The position numbers and the translations under genes are program-made. Shown piece after piece: positions 1-10,424 of a DNA stretch of 64,000 nt. The stretch's first letter is position 1. Each line of letters opens with the position of its first letter. Where the stretch lies: the NCBI RefSeq assembly GCF_020883495.1, contig NZ_CP086610.1, positions 2,089,501 through 2,153,500 on the forward strand, written 5' to 3'. Below the pieces are notes generated by a model. The model ran no database searches. It was not told where the DNA came from and worked only from the letters and a program-made list of their open reading frames with translations. This DNA comes from Shinella zoogloeoides (GTDB lineage Bacteria > Pseudomonadota > Alphaproteobacteria > Rhizobiales > Rhizobiaceae).

Positions 1-42
1 CCAGAACGTACCAAGGAATTCGGCTGAAAGTTTCTTGAACAT
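1..42 (-). CDS. aqpZ: Aquaporin Z-like channel, N-terminus only
   Basis: A minus-strand reading frame opens with ATG at 42 and runs off the window edge. The 14 visible residues, MFKKLSAEFLGTFW, match the start of AqpZ-type water channels, where an AExxGTFW stretch opens the first membrane helix. An AGGGGA ribosome-binding site lies about 7-12 bases upstream. The gene follows murB on the same strand after a 137-base gap that has its own hairpin and paired palindromes, so it may be transcribed separately. The call rests on the short N-terminus alone. Confidence 0.7.
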   Translation of the reverse strand, partial: MFKKLSAEFLGTFW

Positions 43-83
43 GAATTGTCCCCTGATCCAGGCCCCGCGCACACGAGGCCTCC

Positions 84-122
84 TTGCGCAATCAGCGCGC
101 CGCCAAACATAGCATTGCGCAA
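84..122. promoter_or_regulatory. Paired TTGCGCAA palindromes upstream of the aquaporin gene
   Basis: The 8-base palindrome TTGCGCAA occurs at 84-91 and again at 115-122, 31 bases apart centre to centre, close to three helical turns. Both lie 42-80 bases upstream of the aquaporin start. The helical phasing suggests binding by a dimeric regulator. The regulator is unknown. A third copy lies at 18276-18283, upstream of a transglycosylase gene. Confidence 0.4.
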
Positions 123-149
123 ACTTTACTGAACAGGGGGTGTTTGAGC

Positions 150-167
150 CGCCGGGCAAAAGCCCGG
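150..167 (-). terminator. Hairpin downstream of murB
   Basis: GCCGGGC and GCCCGGC form a perfect 7-base-pair stem with a four-base loop, 13 bases past the murB stop. There is no T-run after it on the minus strand, so it may be a weak terminator or an RNA 3'-end stabiliser for the dcw transcript. Confidence 0.4.
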
Positions 168-179
168 CAGCCCTGTCGG

Positions 180-1154
180 TCAGGCCGTCGCCCGGCCGAG
201 GAATTCCTTGACCTCGTAGCCCGGCATGAACTTGCCGAGGCGCTTGATCTCCCATTGCAGCATGACGCCGGAATGCTCCAGCACGCGGCTGCGCACGGTC
301 TCGCCGAGATATTCCAGCTCGTAGCCGGTCGCCTGCCCCGTATTGATCATGAAGTTGCAATGCATGGGCGACATCTGCGCGCCGCCGATCATCATGCCGC
401 GGCAACCCGCTTCGTCGATCAGCTTCCAGGCCGAATGCCCCTCGGGGTTCTTGAAGGTCGAACCGCCGGTCTTCTCGCGAATCGGCTGGACGGTCTCGCG
501 GTGCTGGCGCACGGCATCCATCTTCGCACGAATCTCTTCCTTGTCGCCCGCCTGCCCCTGGAAGACGGCGTGGGTGAAGATGAGGCCGGCCGGTGCGGCG
601 GAATGGCGGTAGGTATAGCCCATATCCGCGTTGCTCAGCACATGCTGGCTGCCCTTGCGGTCGACGGCATGGACCTCGACGACGAGATCCTTCGTCTCCC
701 CGCCATTGGCGCCGGCATTCATGCGCAGCGCGCCGCCGATGGAGCCGGGAATGCCGTAGTAGAACTCGAAGCCGGCAATGCCGTGGTCGAGCGCCATGGC
801 GGCGATGTTCTTGTCCGGGCAGATGCCCCCGGCCTTGATGCGGTTCTCGCCGGCAAGCTCGACATCGCCGAAACCCTTGGCCGAAAGGCGAATCACCACG
901 CCGGGAATGCCGCCGTCGCGCACGAGGAGATTCGAGCCGACGCCCGTCACCGTCAGCGGCACCTCTTCCGGCAGCAGCTTGAGGAAGGTCGCGAGGTCTT
1001 CGACGTCGTGCGGATGGAACATCAGCTCGGCGAGGCCGCCGGCGCGGAACCAGGTCACGCGGTCCATCGGCGCATCCGGCGTCAGGCGGCCGCGGACCTC
1101 CTTGATGCCCTCGCCCAACGACGCCAGAAGTTTTGCCCCATCAACCGTCTTCAT
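180..1154 (-). CDS. murB: UDP-N-acetylenolpyruvoylglucosamine reductase (MurB)
   Basis: MurB reduces UDP-GlcNAc-enolpyruvate to UDP-MurNAc with NADPH and FAD in the cytoplasm, the second committed step of peptidoglycan synthesis. The 324-residue protein has the usual two parts: an FAD-binding domain with the pyrophosphate-binding [10 protein letters not shown] stretch at about 73-82, and a MurB C-terminal domain. The catalytic-serine motif GGSTFKNP sits at 230-237. Its ATG overlaps the murC stop by four bases (ATGA), so the two are translationally coupled. It is the last gene of the dcw operon in this window. The next gene downstream on this strand is an aquaporin, not ddl or ftsQ. Confidence 0.96.
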   Translation of the reverse strand: MKTVDGAKLLASLGEGIKEVRGRLTPDAPMDRVTWFRAGGLAELMFHPHDVEDLATFLKLLPEEVPLTVTGVGSNLLVRDGGIPGVVIRLSAKGFGDVELAGENRIKAGGICPDKNIAAMALDHGIAGFEFYYGIPGSIGGALRMNAGANGGETKDLVVEVHAVDRKGSQHVLSNADMGYTYRHSAAPAGLIFTHAVFQGQAGDKEEIRAKMDAVRQHRETVQPIREKTGGSTFKNPEGHSAWKLIDEAGCRGMMIGGAQMSPMHCNFMINTGQATGYELEYLGETVRSRVLEHSGVMLQWEIKRLGKFMPGYEVKEFLGRATA

Positions 1155-2566
1155 GCCACCTCACCCGAAATGCCTGCAAGTTCCTTCGGCAGCGCCTGCG
1201 CCCAGTACGTGATGCTGCCAGCCCCCAAGAGAACCACGAAATCGCCGGGCTTTGCAATGCCGGCGACGATCTCGGCCAGCCCTTCGGGCGCGGCCAGGAA
1301 CCGCGCGTCGCGGTGGCCGCCGGACTTGATGCGCGATACCAGCTCCTCGGCGCTGACGCCCTCGATCGGGTCCTCGCCCGCCGCATAGACCGGCGCGATC
1401 AGGATCGTGTCGGCATCGTTGAAGCAGCCGGCGAACTCCTCGAAGAGGCTCGCCACGCGGCTGTAGCGGTGCGGCTGATGCACCGCGACGATCCGGCCCG
1501 AGCAGGCTTCCCGCGCCGCGCGCAGCACGGCCTTGATCTCGACCGGATGGTGGCCGTAGTCGTCATAGACGTTCACGCCGTTCCAGCTTCCGGTGAAGGT
1601 GAAGCGTCGCTTGACGCCGCCGAAGCTCGCAAGCCCCTTGGCGATGGCGTCGGGCGCGATGCCGAGGCGCTGGGCGACCGCGATGGCGCCCGTCGCGTTG
1701 GAAACGTTGTGGCGGCCCGGCATCGGCAGGCGCAGGTCCTTCATGGAAATCACCTGGCCGGTGCGGCGGCGGCGGATTTCCACGTCGAAGACCGAGGTCG
1801 CGCCGTCCATGCGAATATTGCCGAAGCGCACGTCTGCCTGCGGGTTTTCGCCATAGGTGATGACCTTGCGGTCCTCGATGCGGCTGACCATGGCCTGCAC
1901 TTCCGGATGGTCGAGGCACATGACGCCGAAGCCGTAGAACGGCACGTTCTCGACGAACTGGCGGAAGGCCGCGCGCACGGCGTCGAAATTGCCGTAGTGG
2001 TCGAGATGTTCCGGGTCGATATTGGTGACGACGGCGACATCCGCCGGCAGTTTCAGGAAGGTGCCGTCCGATTCGTCGGCCTCCACCACCATCCACTCGC
2101 CCTCGCCCATGCGGGCATTGGTGCCGTAGGCGTTGATGATGCCGCCATTGATGACGGTCGGGTCCAGCCCGCCGGCCTCCAGCAGCGTCGCGACCATCGA
2201 GGTCGTCGTCGTCTTGCCGTGCGTGCCGCCGATAGCGATGGCATTGCGGAAGCGCATCAGCTCGGCGAGCATTTCCGCGCGGCGAACGACGGGCAGCAGC
2301 TTTTCGCGCGCCGCGATCAGTTCCGGGTTCGTCTTCTTGATGGCGGTCGAAACGACGACCACTTCGGCATCGCCAAGGTTCTCGGCCTTGTGGCCGACGA
2401 AGACCTCGATGCCCTTGTCGCGCAGGCGCTGCACATTGGCGCTGTCCGACTGGTCGGAGCCCTGAACGCGATGGCCGAGATTGTGCAGCACTTCGGCAAT
2501 ACCGCTCATGCCGATGCCGCCAATGCCGATGAAATGAACGAGCCCTATGCTCTGCGGCATCTTCAT
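1151..2566 (-). CDS. murC: UDP-N-acetylmuramate--L-alanine ligase (MurC)
   Basis: MurC adds L-alanine to UDP-MurNAc using ATP, the first step in building the stem peptide. At 471 residues it has family-typical length. The N-terminal nucleotide-binding motif GIGGIGMSG lies near 14-22 and the ATP-binding loop GGTHGKTT at 113-120. A Mur-ligase central domain and C-terminal domain follow. The start overlaps the murG stop by four bases and its own stop overlaps the murB start by four bases, so murG, murC and murB form one tightly coupled block. Confidence 0.97.
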   Translation of the reverse strand: MKMPQSIGLVHFIGIGGIGMSGIAEVLHNLGHRVQGSDQSDSANVQRLRDKGIEVFVGHKAENLGDAEVVVVSTAIKKTNPELIAAREKLLPVVRRAEMLAELMRFRNAIAIGGTHGKTTTTSMVATLLEAGGLDPTVINGGIINAYGTNARMGEGEWMVVEADESDGTFLKLPADVAVVTNIDPEHLDHYGNFDAVRAAFRQFVENVPFYGFGVMCLDHPEVQAMVSRIEDRKVITYGENPQADVRFGNIRMDGATSVFDVEIRRRRTGQVISMKDLRLPMPGRHNVSNATGAIAVAQRLGIAPDAIAKGLASFGGVKRRFTFTGSWNGVNVYDDYGHHPVEIKAVLRAAREACSGRIVAVHQPHRYSRVASLFEEFAGCFNDADTILIAPVYAAGEDPIEGVSAEELVSRIKSGGHRDARFLAAPEGLAEIVAGIAKPGDFVVLLGAGSITYWAQALPKELAGISGEVA

Positions 2567-3684
2567 GGCCGTTCTCCCTTGAATTGTGCGATCGTCTTGC
2601 CGCCCGCAATAGCCTCAACCATGGAGGCTAGCAAGCGCGCGGCGTCCGGTTTGCCCGCCTTTCTGGCATTTGCGGCCATGGCGGCCATGCCGGAAGGATC
2701 GTGCATCGCCTTGGAAACGATGCTCGAAAGGCGCTCCGTCGAAAGCTCGCTTTGAGCGATCACCTTCGCCCCGCCGCCGGCCGCGAGCACCGCGGCATTG
2801 GCCGCCTGATCGTGATCGAGCGCGTGGGGATAGGGCACGAGGATGGAGGGACGGCCGATGACCGAAACCTCCGAGACCGTCGAGGCGCCGGAGCGGCTGA
2901 CGACGAGATGGGCATGGCCGATGCGCGAAGCCATGTCGGTGAAGAAGGGCGAGACCTCGGCGGGAATGCCGAGATCGGCATAGGAGCGCACCACCTCGTC
3001 GCGGTCTTCCGGCCGCGCCTGCTGGGTGATCTTCAGCCGCGCCCGGTCCGCCGGCTCCATGGCCGCAATCGCCGAGGGAATGGCTTTGGAGAAGAACTGC
3101 GCGCCCTGGCTACCGCCGAAGACGACGAGGCGGAATTCGCCATCCGCCGACGTCTCATAAGGAATGGTCGCCGCTTCCAGCACGGCCGGACGCACCGGAT
3201 TGCCCGTCGTCACCGTCTTGTCGGAATAGGACCCGCCCGTCTCCGGCAGGAAGCCGCCGGCAATGGCCTTCACCCTCGCGGCGAGCGCCTTGTTGGCGCG
3301 GCCCATCACGGCGTTCTGCTCGTGAATCATCGAGGGAATACCCATGCCCGTCGCGGCCAGCAGCGGCGGCAGGGTCGGATAACCGCCGAAACCGACGACG
3401 ACCTTCGGCTTCAGCCGCGCCATCAGCTGTCGCGCGGTGCGGATGCCCTTCCAGAGCGTGAAGAGCGATCTGGCGACGCTGACCGGGTTCTTCGAGCCGA
3501 TGGTCGCGGAGGGGACGATATGGATTTCATCCGCCGGGAACTTGCCGGCGAAACGCTCGGCGCGGCTGTCGGTGACGAGATGCACCGCCCACCCGCCGGC
3601 CTTCAGCTCATGCGCAAGCGCCTCTGCGGGAAAGAGATGGCCGCCGGTACCACCGGCGGCGAGAAGAACGATGCCTTTTGTCAT
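2563..3684 (-). CDS. murG: Lipid II-forming N-acetylglucosaminyltransferase (MurG)
   Basis: MurG transfers GlcNAc from UDP-GlcNAc to lipid I on the inner face of the cytoplasmic membrane, giving lipid II. The 373-residue protein begins with the glycine-rich GT28 motif [12 protein letters not shown] at about 9-20. It has a second glycine-rich loop (GGSQGAQ) in the C-terminal domain and a conserved HEQN segment. The ATG start at 3684 follows ftsW by nine bases, and the stop overlaps murC by four bases. Confidence 0.96.
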   Translation of the reverse strand: MTKGIVLLAAGGTGGHLFPAEALAHELKAGGWAVHLVTDSRAERFAGKFPADEIHIVPSATIGSKNPVSVARSLFTLWKGIRTARQLMARLKPKVVVGFGGYPTLPPLLAATGMGIPSMIHEQNAVMGRANKALAARVKAIAGGFLPETGGSYSDKTVTTGNPVRPAVLEAATIPYETSADGEFRLVVFGGSQGAQFFSKAIPSAIAAMEPADRARLKITQQARPEDRDEVVRSYADLGIPAEVSPFFTDMASRIGHAHLVVSRSGASTVSEVSVIGRPSILVPYPHALDHDQAANAAVLAAGGGAKVIAQSELSTERLSSIVSKAMHDPSGMAAMAANARKAGKPDAARLLASMVEAIAGGKTIAQFKGERP

Positions 3685-3693
3685 GCAAAACCC

Positions 3694-4848
3694 TTATTCA
3701 GCGGGCGCAACGATACCGCCGCGGAAGAGGCTGCGCTCGGAGGCGCGCTTTTCCGGCCGGTGGCGGGTCAGCGCCAGGACGAAGCCGGCCGTCACGCAGA
3801 TCGCGATCATCGACGAACCGCCATAGGAGATCAGCGGCAGCGTCATGCCCTTGGCCGGCAGCAGTTCAAGGTTCACGCCGATATTGATCATCGACTGGAT
3901 GCCGAGCTGAAGCACGAGACCGGCAACGGCGAAACGCGTGAAATCGTTGCGCTCCTTGAAGGCATGATTGAGGCCGCGCATCACCACGAAGGCGAAGATC
4001 AGCACGATGACCATGCAGAAGATGATGCCGAACTCCTCGGCCGCGACGGAGAAGATGAAGTCGGTATGGCTGTCCGGGATGATGCGCTTGACGGTGCCCT
4101 CGCCCGGTCCCTGACCGAACCAGTCGCCGCGAATGATGGCCTCGCGCGCCGTATCCATCTGGAACGTGTCGCCCTCGCCGGTCATGAACTTGTCGATACG
4201 CGCCGCCACGTGCGGCAGGAACGTATAGGCCGTCAGCAGGCCGCCGACGCCCGCGCCGCCGAGGATGATGATCCACAGCCAGGGCATGCCGGCCATGAAG
4301 AACATGCCGCCCCAGACGGCAGCGGTCAGGATCGTCTGGCCGAGGTCGGGCTGGGCGACGAGCAGCGCCGCGACGATGCCGAACAGGATGATGGCGAAGA
4401 GGTTGCCGGGGATTTCCGGCTGGCGGGCATGTTCTGCAAACAGCCATGCGCAGATGACCACGAAGGCCGGTTTCATGAATTCCGACGGCTGGATGGAGAA
4501 GCTGCCGATGGAAATCCAGCGCCGCGAGCCCTTGACCTCGACGCCGAAGAACAGCGCCAGAACCATGGCCGCGAGCGAGACGACGAGCAGGATCATCGCC
4601 GCCCGGCGCACCTGCCGAGGCGACAGGAACGAGATGCCGAACATGACGGCGATGGCCGGCAGCAGGAACATCGCGTGTCGCTTGACGAAGTGGAAGCTGT
4701 CCAGCCCCAGACGCTCAGCCACCGCGGGGCTGGCCGCGAAGGACAGCATGAAGCCGAGGCCCATCAGGAGGATGAAGGCCGCGAGGAAGAACCGGTCTAT
4801 CGTCCAGAACCAGTCCGCCAATGCACCACGTTCGGCACGACTAACCAT
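3694..4848 (-). CDS. ftsW: Septal peptidoglycan polymerase FtsW (SEDS family)
   Basis: FtsW is the SEDS-family glycosyltransferase that polymerises lipid II at the division septum together with the class B PBP FtsI. The 384-residue protein is highly hydrophobic with about ten membrane helices and ends with the SEDS signature region SYGGSSMI followed by one last helix. A GAGGAAAAAG ribosome-binding site precedes the ATG. It lies 13 bases after murD. Its position between murD and murG, in an operon with ftsI, separates it from the elongation paralogue RodA. Confidence 0.95.
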   Translation of the reverse strand: MVSRAERGALADWFWTIDRFFLAAFILLMGLGFMLSFAASPAVAERLGLDSFHFVKRHAMFLLPAIAVMFGISFLSPRQVRRAAMILLVVSLAAMVLALFFGVEVKGSRRWISIGSFSIQPSEFMKPAFVVICAWLFAEHARQPEIPGNLFAIILFGIVAALLVAQPDLGQTILTAAVWGGMFFMAGMPWLWIIILGGAGVGGLLTAYTFLPHVAARIDKFMTGEGDTFQMDTAREAIIRGDWFGQGPGEGTVKRIIPDSHTDFIFSVAAEEFGIIFCMVIVLIFAFVVMRGLNHAFKERNDFTRFAVAGLVLQLGIQSMINIGVNLELLPAKGMTLPLISYGGSSMIAICVTAGFVLALTRHRPEKRASERSLFRGGIVAPAE

Positions 4849-4861
4849 GTCTTTTTCCTCG

Positions 4862-6259
4862 TTAGGCTTCCACCAGCATGGACACGCCCGGCAGCGCCGC
4901 CACGTGTTTCACGAAGGCATCGCCCCTGACTTCAAAATTCTTGTACTGGTCGAAGCTTGCGCAGGCCGGGGACAGGAGAACGGCAACGGGGCCGCTGCCA
5001 TCCTTGCCGGCATCCGCAGCCGCGTCCTCCACGGCGCGCTCCAGCGTGCCGGAAATCTCGAAAGGCACCGCATCGCCAAGCGTCGCGGCAAAGGCCGGTG
5101 CCGCCTCGCCGATGAGATAGGCCTTGGCGATCTTCGGGAAGAAGCCGTCGAGGGTGGAGATGCCCCCCTCCTTCGGCACGCCGCCGGCGATCCAGTAGAT
5201 ACGCTCGAAGCTCGAAAGAGCCGGCGCGGCCGCATCGGCATTCGTCGCCTTGGAATCGTTGACGAAGAGCGTTTCGCCCTTGCGGCCAACCGGCTGCATG
5301 CGATGCTTGAGGCCGGGGAACGAGGCAAGGCCAGCGCGAATTTCATCCTCGCTGACGCCGACTGCAAGGCAGCTAGCGACGGCGGCGGCGGCGTTCTGCG
5401 CATTGTGACTGCCGCGCAGCGTCTGGATCGGCGACAGGTCGGCGATCTGCCGGCTCGCCCCGCCCTCGGCCAGAAGCAGGCACGCGCCATCGGCATAGAC
5501 GCCGTCGGCCAGCACATTGCGCTTGGAGATGCGCACAACCTTCGTGCCGGCCCGCTCCACGCGGTCGGCGATCATCTCGCAATAGGTGTCATCGACGCCG
5601 ACAATGGCCGTGCCGCTGCCGGCAACCAGCCGTTCCTTGACGTCGGCATAGTGCTGCATGGAGCCATGCCGGTCGAGATGGTCGGGCGTCAGGTTGATGA
5701 GGATGCCGGCGGAGGGGTTCAACGTCGGCGCGAGGTCGATCTGGTAGGACGAGCACTCGACCACATAGAAGCGGCCGGCCTTCGGCGGATCGAGCGTCAG
5801 CACGGCCGTGCCGATATTGCCGCCGAGCTGCGTGTCGCGACCGCTCGCCTTGAGGATATGGGCGATGAGCGCCGTGGTGGTCGACTTGCCGTTCGTGCCG
5901 GTGATGGCGATGAAGGGGCAATCCGGCGCATGCGCGCGGCGCTCGCGCACGAAGAGTTCGACGTCGCCGACGATCTCCGCCCCGGCCGCATGGGCAAGGT
6001 CCGCGCTCCAATGGGGCTTGGGATGGGTGAGCGGCACGCCGGGCGACAGCACCAGCGCATCGACGGTCTTCCAGTCGAGATTGCGCAGATCGCCGGTCCG
6101 GATGCCGGCGGCGGAGGCGTTCTCCACGCTCGCCGGGCTATCGTCCCAGGCGATGACATCCGCCCCGCCGGCGGCGAGCGCCAGCGCCGTCGCAAGGCCC
6201 GAGCCGCCCAGCCCGAACAGCGCGACCGACTTGCCCTTGAATGTGGTGACGGGGATCAT
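4862..6259 (-). CDS. murD: UDP-N-acetylmuramoylalanine--D-glutamate ligase (MurD)
   Basis: MurD adds D-glutamate to UDP-MurNAc-L-Ala using ATP. The 465-residue protein shows an N-terminal Rossmann glycine motif ([11 protein letters not shown], about 15-25), the ATP-binding P-loop [10 protein letters not shown] at 120-129, and a C-terminal ligase domain ending at full length. It starts five bases after the mraY stop, which points to cotranscription and probable translational coupling. Confidence 0.96.
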   Translation of the reverse strand: MIPVTTFKGKSVALFGLGGSGLATALALAAGGADVIAWDDSPASVENASAAGIRTGDLRNLDWKTVDALVLSPGVPLTHPKPHWSADLAHAAGAEIVGDVELFVRERRAHAPDCPFIAITGTNGKSTTTALIAHILKASGRDTQLGGNIGTAVLTLDPPKAGRFYVVECSSYQIDLAPTLNPSAGILINLTPDHLDRHGSMQHYADVKERLVAGSGTAIVGVDDTYCEMIADRVERAGTKVVRISKRNVLADGVYADGACLLLAEGGASRQIADLSPIQTLRGSHNAQNAAAAVASCLAVGVSEDEIRAGLASFPGLKHRMQPVGRKGETLFVNDSKATNADAAAPALSSFERIYWIAGGVPKEGGISTLDGFFPKIAKAYLIGEAAPAFAATLGDAVPFEISGTLERAVEDAAADAGKDGSGPVAVLLSPACASFDQYKNFEVRGDAFVKHVAALPGVSMLVEA

Positions 6260-6264
6260 GGGCC

Positions 6265-7365
6265 TTACCGCAGCTTGAGCGTGGAAAGGCCGACCAGCGC
6301 CAGCACGACAGCGATGATCCAGAAGCGGATGACGACCTGGCTTTCCGTCCAGCCCTTCTTCTCGAAGTGGTGGTGGATGGGGGCCATCAGGAAGACGCGC
6401 TTGCCGGTGAGCTTGAACGAGGCGACCTGGATGATGACCGACAGCGTTTCCATGACGAACAGACCGCCGATGATCGCCATGACGATCTCATGCTTGGTGG
6501 CGACCGCGACGGAGCCGATCAGGCCGCCGAGCGCCAGCGAACCCGTGTCGCCCATGAAGATGGCGGCGGGCGGCGCGTTGAACCACAGGAAGCCGAGGCC
6601 GGCCCCGATGACCGCGCCGAGCACGACCGCAAGCTCCCCCGTGCCGGGCACGAAATGGATCTGCAGGTAGTTGGAGAAGACCGCGTTACCAGCGAGATAG
6701 GCGATGAGACCGAAGGCCGCCGCCGAAATCATCACCGGAACGGTGGCAAGACCGTCGAGGCCGTCCGTCAGGTTCACGGCATTGCCGGCCGCCACGATGA
6801 CGAAGCCGCCGAACAGCACGAAGAAGATGCCGAGATTGACCAGCACGTCCTTGAAGAAGGGGAAGGTGATCGAGGAGCCGAAGGTGGAGCCGGCGGCCCC
6901 TGCCGAAAGCGTGGCGCGCATCATGAAATAGGTGGCGATGGCGGCGATCAGGAATTCAAGACCGAGGCGCGCCTTGCCGGAAAAGCCCTTTTCCGTCTGC
7001 TTGGTCACCTTCAGGTAGTCGTCGTAGAAGCCGATGGCGCCGAAGCCGAGGGTGACGAGCAGCGTCGCGACCACATAGACATTCGAAAGATCGGCCCAGA
7101 GTAAGGCGCTGCCGACGATGCCGGCAAGGATCATCAGGCCGCCCATCGTGGGCGTGCCGGCCTTCTTGAAATGCGTCTGCGGTCCGTCGGCGCGGATCGG
7201 CTGGCCCTTGCCCTGGCGGATGCGCAGCGACGAAATGATCATCGGACCGAACAGGAAGACGATGGTCGCGGAGGTGAACAGCGCGGCGCCGGTGCGGAAG
7301 GTAATGTAACGGAACAGGTTGAACACCTGAATGGTGTCCGCCAGCTCGACGAGCCAAAGCAGCAT
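6265..7365 (-). CDS. mraY: Phospho-N-acetylmuramoyl-pentapeptide-transferase (MraY)
   Basis: MraY transfers phospho-MurNAc-pentapeptide to undecaprenyl phosphate, making lipid I in the inner membrane. The protein is polytopic and carries the catalytic [10 protein letters not shown] motif and the C-terminal [11 protein letters not shown] motif of this family. I chose the ATG at 7365 (366 residues) over a GTG six bases upstream because GGAAAGGG lies at good spacing before the ATG and the resulting MLLWLVEL start resembles rhizobial MraY. The 113-base gap to murF is the widest inside the operon; I see no clear promoter in it. Confidence 0.96.
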   Translation of the reverse strand: MLLWLVELADTIQVFNLFRYITFRTGAALFTSATIVFLFGPMIISSLRIRQGKGQPIRADGPQTHFKKAGTPTMGGLMILAGIVGSALLWADLSNVYVVATLLVTLGFGAIGFYDDYLKVTKQTEKGFSGKARLGLEFLIAAIATYFMMRATLSAGAAGSTFGSSITFPFFKDVLVNLGIFFVLFGGFVIVAAGNAVNLTDGLDGLATVPVMISAAAFGLIAYLAGNAVFSNYLQIHFVPGTGELAVVLGAVIGAGLGFLWFNAPPAAIFMGDTGSLALGGLIGSVAVATKHEIVMAIIGGLFVMETLSVIIQVASFKLTGKRVFLMAPIHHHFEKKGWTESQVVIRFWIIAVVLALVGLSTLKLR

Positions 7366-7478
7366 TGTCACCCTTTCCCCAAAGGTTCCCCAAGGCGTCC
7401 CCGGTGTGACCGACCGGAGATGGGAAGCAAATCACATAAAAGATAAGGTCCGGCGGGTCTCACCCGGCCGAACCTCCC

Positions 7479-8912
7479 TCAACTCTCGTGTTCCCTCTCG
7501 GAGAACACCGGATATTTGTCAAGCAGGGCAGCCACGATGCGGCTGAAACCCGTGCCCTTGGACGACTTCACGACAAGGACGTCGCCCGGCTGCACCGCCG
7601 CCAGCGCATGAACCGCAAGCGCATCGGCCGTGTCGCGATAGTCCGTCTCGATCCCCTCGGGCAATGCATCGCGCAGCGCCGCCATGTCCGGGCCGCCGAG
7701 CCAGACCGTGCCGATGGCGGCGGAAACGAGCGGTTCGGCAAGGTCGGCATGGACGGCCGGCGAATGCTCGCCCATTTCCAGCATATCGCCGAGCACGGCG
7801 ATGCGCCGGCCGCGGCCATGCGGCTCGGCATCGTGCAGCAGCGCGATGGCCGCACGCATCGAGGCCGGGTTGGCATTGTAGCTTTCGTCGATCAGCGTGA
7901 ACCAGCCGCCGTCCTTGGCGAGCCGGTAGCGCCGTCCCCGGCCCTTCTCGGCTTCCATGGTGGCAAGACCGGCCATGGCCTTTTCGATATCGCCGCCGGC
8001 AAGATGCACCGCGCCGAGCACGGCGACGGCGTTTTCCGCGATATGCCGGCCGGGCGCGCCCATCGGCACTTCCAGCGTCTGCCCGCCGACGGCGGCACGC
8101 AGCAGGCTGCCCTCCGGGCCGCTCGTGAAATCGAGCAGGCGAAACTCGGAAGCGGGATCGGCCCCGAAAGTATGGATATGCGAGACGCCAGCCGCCTGCG
8201 CCGCCCCTTCGAGGAAGGCGAACTGCTTGTTGTCCCGGTTGAGGATCGCGTGACCGCCGGGCACCAGCCCCTCGAAAATCTCGGCCTTGGCGGCGGCGAT
8301 CTCCTCCAGATTGCGGAAATTGCCGAGATGGGCGGGCGCAATCGTCGTGATCATCGCGATATGCGGGCGCACCATGCCGACCAGCGGGCGAATCTCGTCG
8401 GCATGGTTCATGCCGATCTCGAAGATGCCGTAGTCGGTGGTCTCCGGCATGCGGGCGAGCGTCAGCGGCACGCCCCAATGGTTGTTGAAGGAGGCGACGG
8501 AGGCATGCACGCTGCCCGAAGGCGACAGCGCCTGCCGCAGCATCTCCTTGCTCGTCGTCTTGCCGACCGAGCCGGTGACGGCGATGATGCGCGCCGCCGT
8601 GCGGTCGCGCGCCGCGCAGCCGAGGTCGATCAACGCCTGCAGCACATCCTGCACCACGATCATCGGCGTGACGAGGCGGCCGAGCGCCGGCAGCTTGCCC
8701 TCGCTCACGACCAGCAGGCCCGCCCCGTTGGCGACGGCGAAGCTCGCGAAATCGTGGCCGTCGACCCGGTCGCCCTTGATGGCGAAGAAGGCTTCGCCCG
8801 GCGCAATCGCGCGGCTGTCGATGGAAATGCCGGTCACGCCCTGCGGCAGGTTGCCGATGGGGCGGCCATGCATGGCGGCGATGAGGTCAGCGCTGCTCCA
8901 GAGCCAGTTCAA
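7479..8912 (-). CDS. murF: UDP-MurNAc-tripeptide--D-alanyl-D-alanine ligase (MurF)
   Basis: MurF attaches the D-Ala-D-Ala dipeptide, completing the UDP-MurNAc-pentapeptide. The 477-residue protein has the ATP-binding loop TGSVGKTT at 113-120 and an N-terminal uridine-binding domain with the ISIDSR motif. The start codon is TTG, with a strong GGAGGAG ribosome-binding site. Start and murE stop overlap as TTGA, so translation is coupled to murE. Confidence 0.95.
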   Translation of the reverse strand: MNWLWSSADLIAAMHGRPIGNLPQGVTGISIDSRAIAPGEAFFAIKGDRVDGHDFASFAVANGAGLLVVSEGKLPALGRLVTPMIVVQDVLQALIDLGCAARDRTAARIIAVTGSVGKTTSKEMLRQALSPSGSVHASVASFNNHWGVPLTLARMPETTDYGIFEIGMNHADEIRPLVGMVRPHIAMITTIAPAHLGNFRNLEEIAAAKAEIFEGLVPGGHAILNRDNKQFAFLEGAAQAAGVSHIHTFGADPASEFRLLDFTSGPEGSLLRAAVGGQTLEVPMGAPGRHIAENAVAVLGAVHLAGGDIEKAMAGLATMEAEKGRGRRYRLAKDGGWFTLIDESYNANPASMRAAIALLHDAEPHGRGRRIAVLGDMLEMGEHSPAVHADLAEPLVSAAIGTVWLGGPDMAALRDALPEGIETDYRDTADALAVHALAAVQPGDVLVVKSSKGTGFSRIVAALLDKYPVFSEREHES

Positions 8913-10360
8913 CGGTCCAACTCCTCCAGTGCCTTGCGCAGCTCCGCATGGTCGGAGAACGGCAGCGTGACGGTGCCGACCGTCTGCCCCTCTTCATGCC
9001 CCTTGCCGGCGACGATCAGCGTATCGCCCGATTGCAGCATGCCGACAGCCCCGCGGATCGCCTCGGCACGGTCGCCGATCTCGGTCGCGCCTTTGGCGGC
9101 GGCCATGATTTCCGAGCGGATGACAGCGGGCACTTCCGAGCGCGGATTGTCGTCGGTGACGATCACCACATCGGCAAGCCGCGTGGCGATCTCGCCCATG
9201 ATCGGCCGCTTGCCCTTGTCGCGGTCGCCGCCGCAGCCGAAGACCACGATGACGCGGCCCGTCGTGAAGGGACGAACGGAGGTCAGCACGTTTTCCAGCG
9301 CATCCGGCTTGTGCGCATAGTCGACATAGGCGAGCGCACCGTTCTTCGCATGGCCCACCAGTTCGAGGCGGCCGGACGCGCCGATCAGCTTTTCCAGCGC
9401 GGCCATGGCAATGGCGGCGGGAACGCCCGTCGACATGGCAAGACCGGCCGCGACCAGCGCATTGGCCACCTGGAAATCGCCGGCCAGCGGAATGTGAACT
9501 TCGAAAATCTCGCCGCCGACATGGATTTCGGCGGTCTGCTTGTGGCGGAAATGCTCGACGCGCTTCAGCGTAAGATAGTCGCCCTTGCGACCGACCGTGC
9601 GCACGTCGAGACCGGCCTTGCGCGCCGCGTCGATCGCCACGCCCGACCATTCGTCATCGGCATAGATGACGGCGGGGGCGCCCTTTTCCAGCAGCGTATC
9701 GAAGAGCCGCATCTTGGAGGCCATGTAGTGCTCGACCGTCGGATGGTAATCCATGTGGTCGCGGCCAAGATTGGTGAAGGCGGCGGCGGAAAGCTTCACG
9801 CCGTCGAGGCGCGACTGGTCGAGGCCGTGGCTGGAGGCCTCCATGGCGGCATGGGTGACGCCGGCATCGGCAAGCTCGGCCAGCAGCGCATGCAGCGACA
9901 CCGGATCGGGCGTCGTCAGCGAACCGTAATCGTTGCGGCCGGGGGCCACGACGCCGGTCGTGCCGATCATCGCGGCCGCGTGGCCGGCATGTTCCCATAT
10001 CTGGCGGGTGAAGGAGGCGACGGACGTCTTGCCGGCGGTGCCGGTGACGGCCACCATGGTTTCCGGCTGGCGACCGTAGAAATGCGCGGCGGCAAGCGCC
10101 AGGAAGCGGCGCGGCTCGGCGACAGCGATGACCGGCGCGGAGGTCTCGACCTTCACGCCCTCGGCAACGACGACAGCGGCGGCGCCACGGGAGACGGCAT
10201 CGGCGATGAAGGCGCTGCCATCGGCCTTGGTGCCGGAAAGAGCGACGAAGAGATCGCCGGGCTTCACCTTGCGGCTGTCGCTGGCAATGCCGGTCGCGTC
10301 TATCGCGGCGGCTGCGCCCAGGGCATTGGTTTGAGGTCCGGCGAGGTCACTGATCTTCAT
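8909..10360 (-). CDS. murE: UDP-MurNAc-L-Ala-D-Glu--meso-diaminopimelate ligase (MurE)
   Basis: MurE adds the third residue of the stem peptide. The 483-residue protein has the ATP loop TGTAGKTS at 106-113 and the DNPR motif that, in characterised MurE enzymes, selects meso-diaminopimelate over lysine. This predicts a DAP-type peptidoglycan, as expected for a Gram-negative alphaproteobacterium. It follows ftsI by 64 bases and overlaps murF by four. Confidence 0.96.
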   Translation of the reverse strand: MKISDLAGPQTNALGAAAAIDATGIASDSRKVKPGDLFVALSGTKADGSAFIADAVSRGAAAVVVAEGVKVETSAPVIAVAEPRRFLALAAAHFYGRQPETMVAVTGTAGKTSVASFTRQIWEHAGHAAAMIGTTGVVAPGRNDYGSLTTPDPVSLHALLAELADAGVTHAAMEASSHGLDQSRLDGVKLSAAAFTNLGRDHMDYHPTVEHYMASKMRLFDTLLEKGAPAVIYADDEWSGVAIDAARKAGLDVRTVGRKGDYLTLKRVEHFRHKQTAEIHVGGEIFEVHIPLAGDFQVANALVAAGLAMSTGVPAAIAMAALEKLIGASGRLELVGHAKNGALAYVDYAHKPDALENVLTSVRPFTTGRVIVVFGCGGDRDKGKRPIMGEIATRLADVVIVTDDNPRSEVPAVIRSEIMAAAKGATEIGDRAEAIRGAVGMLQSGDTLIVAGKGHEEGQTVGTVTLPFSDHAELRKALEELDR

Positions 10361-10424
10361 AGTCCGCTCTGTTGCTTTCTGTGGCAGCCGTTCCGCTCTC
10401 GAATCGGCGTCCCGTCATCTCCAT

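Noticed and set aside
2701..4929. A 742-codon open frame on the plus strand, opposite murG and ftsW.
   Set aside because: It is Arg, His, Asp and Gly-rich with no recognisable domain and lies fully antisense to intact, family-typical genes. Such frames are expected in GC-rich DNA. Others at 1133-2755, 4265-6670 and 53496-54932 were rejected for the same reason.
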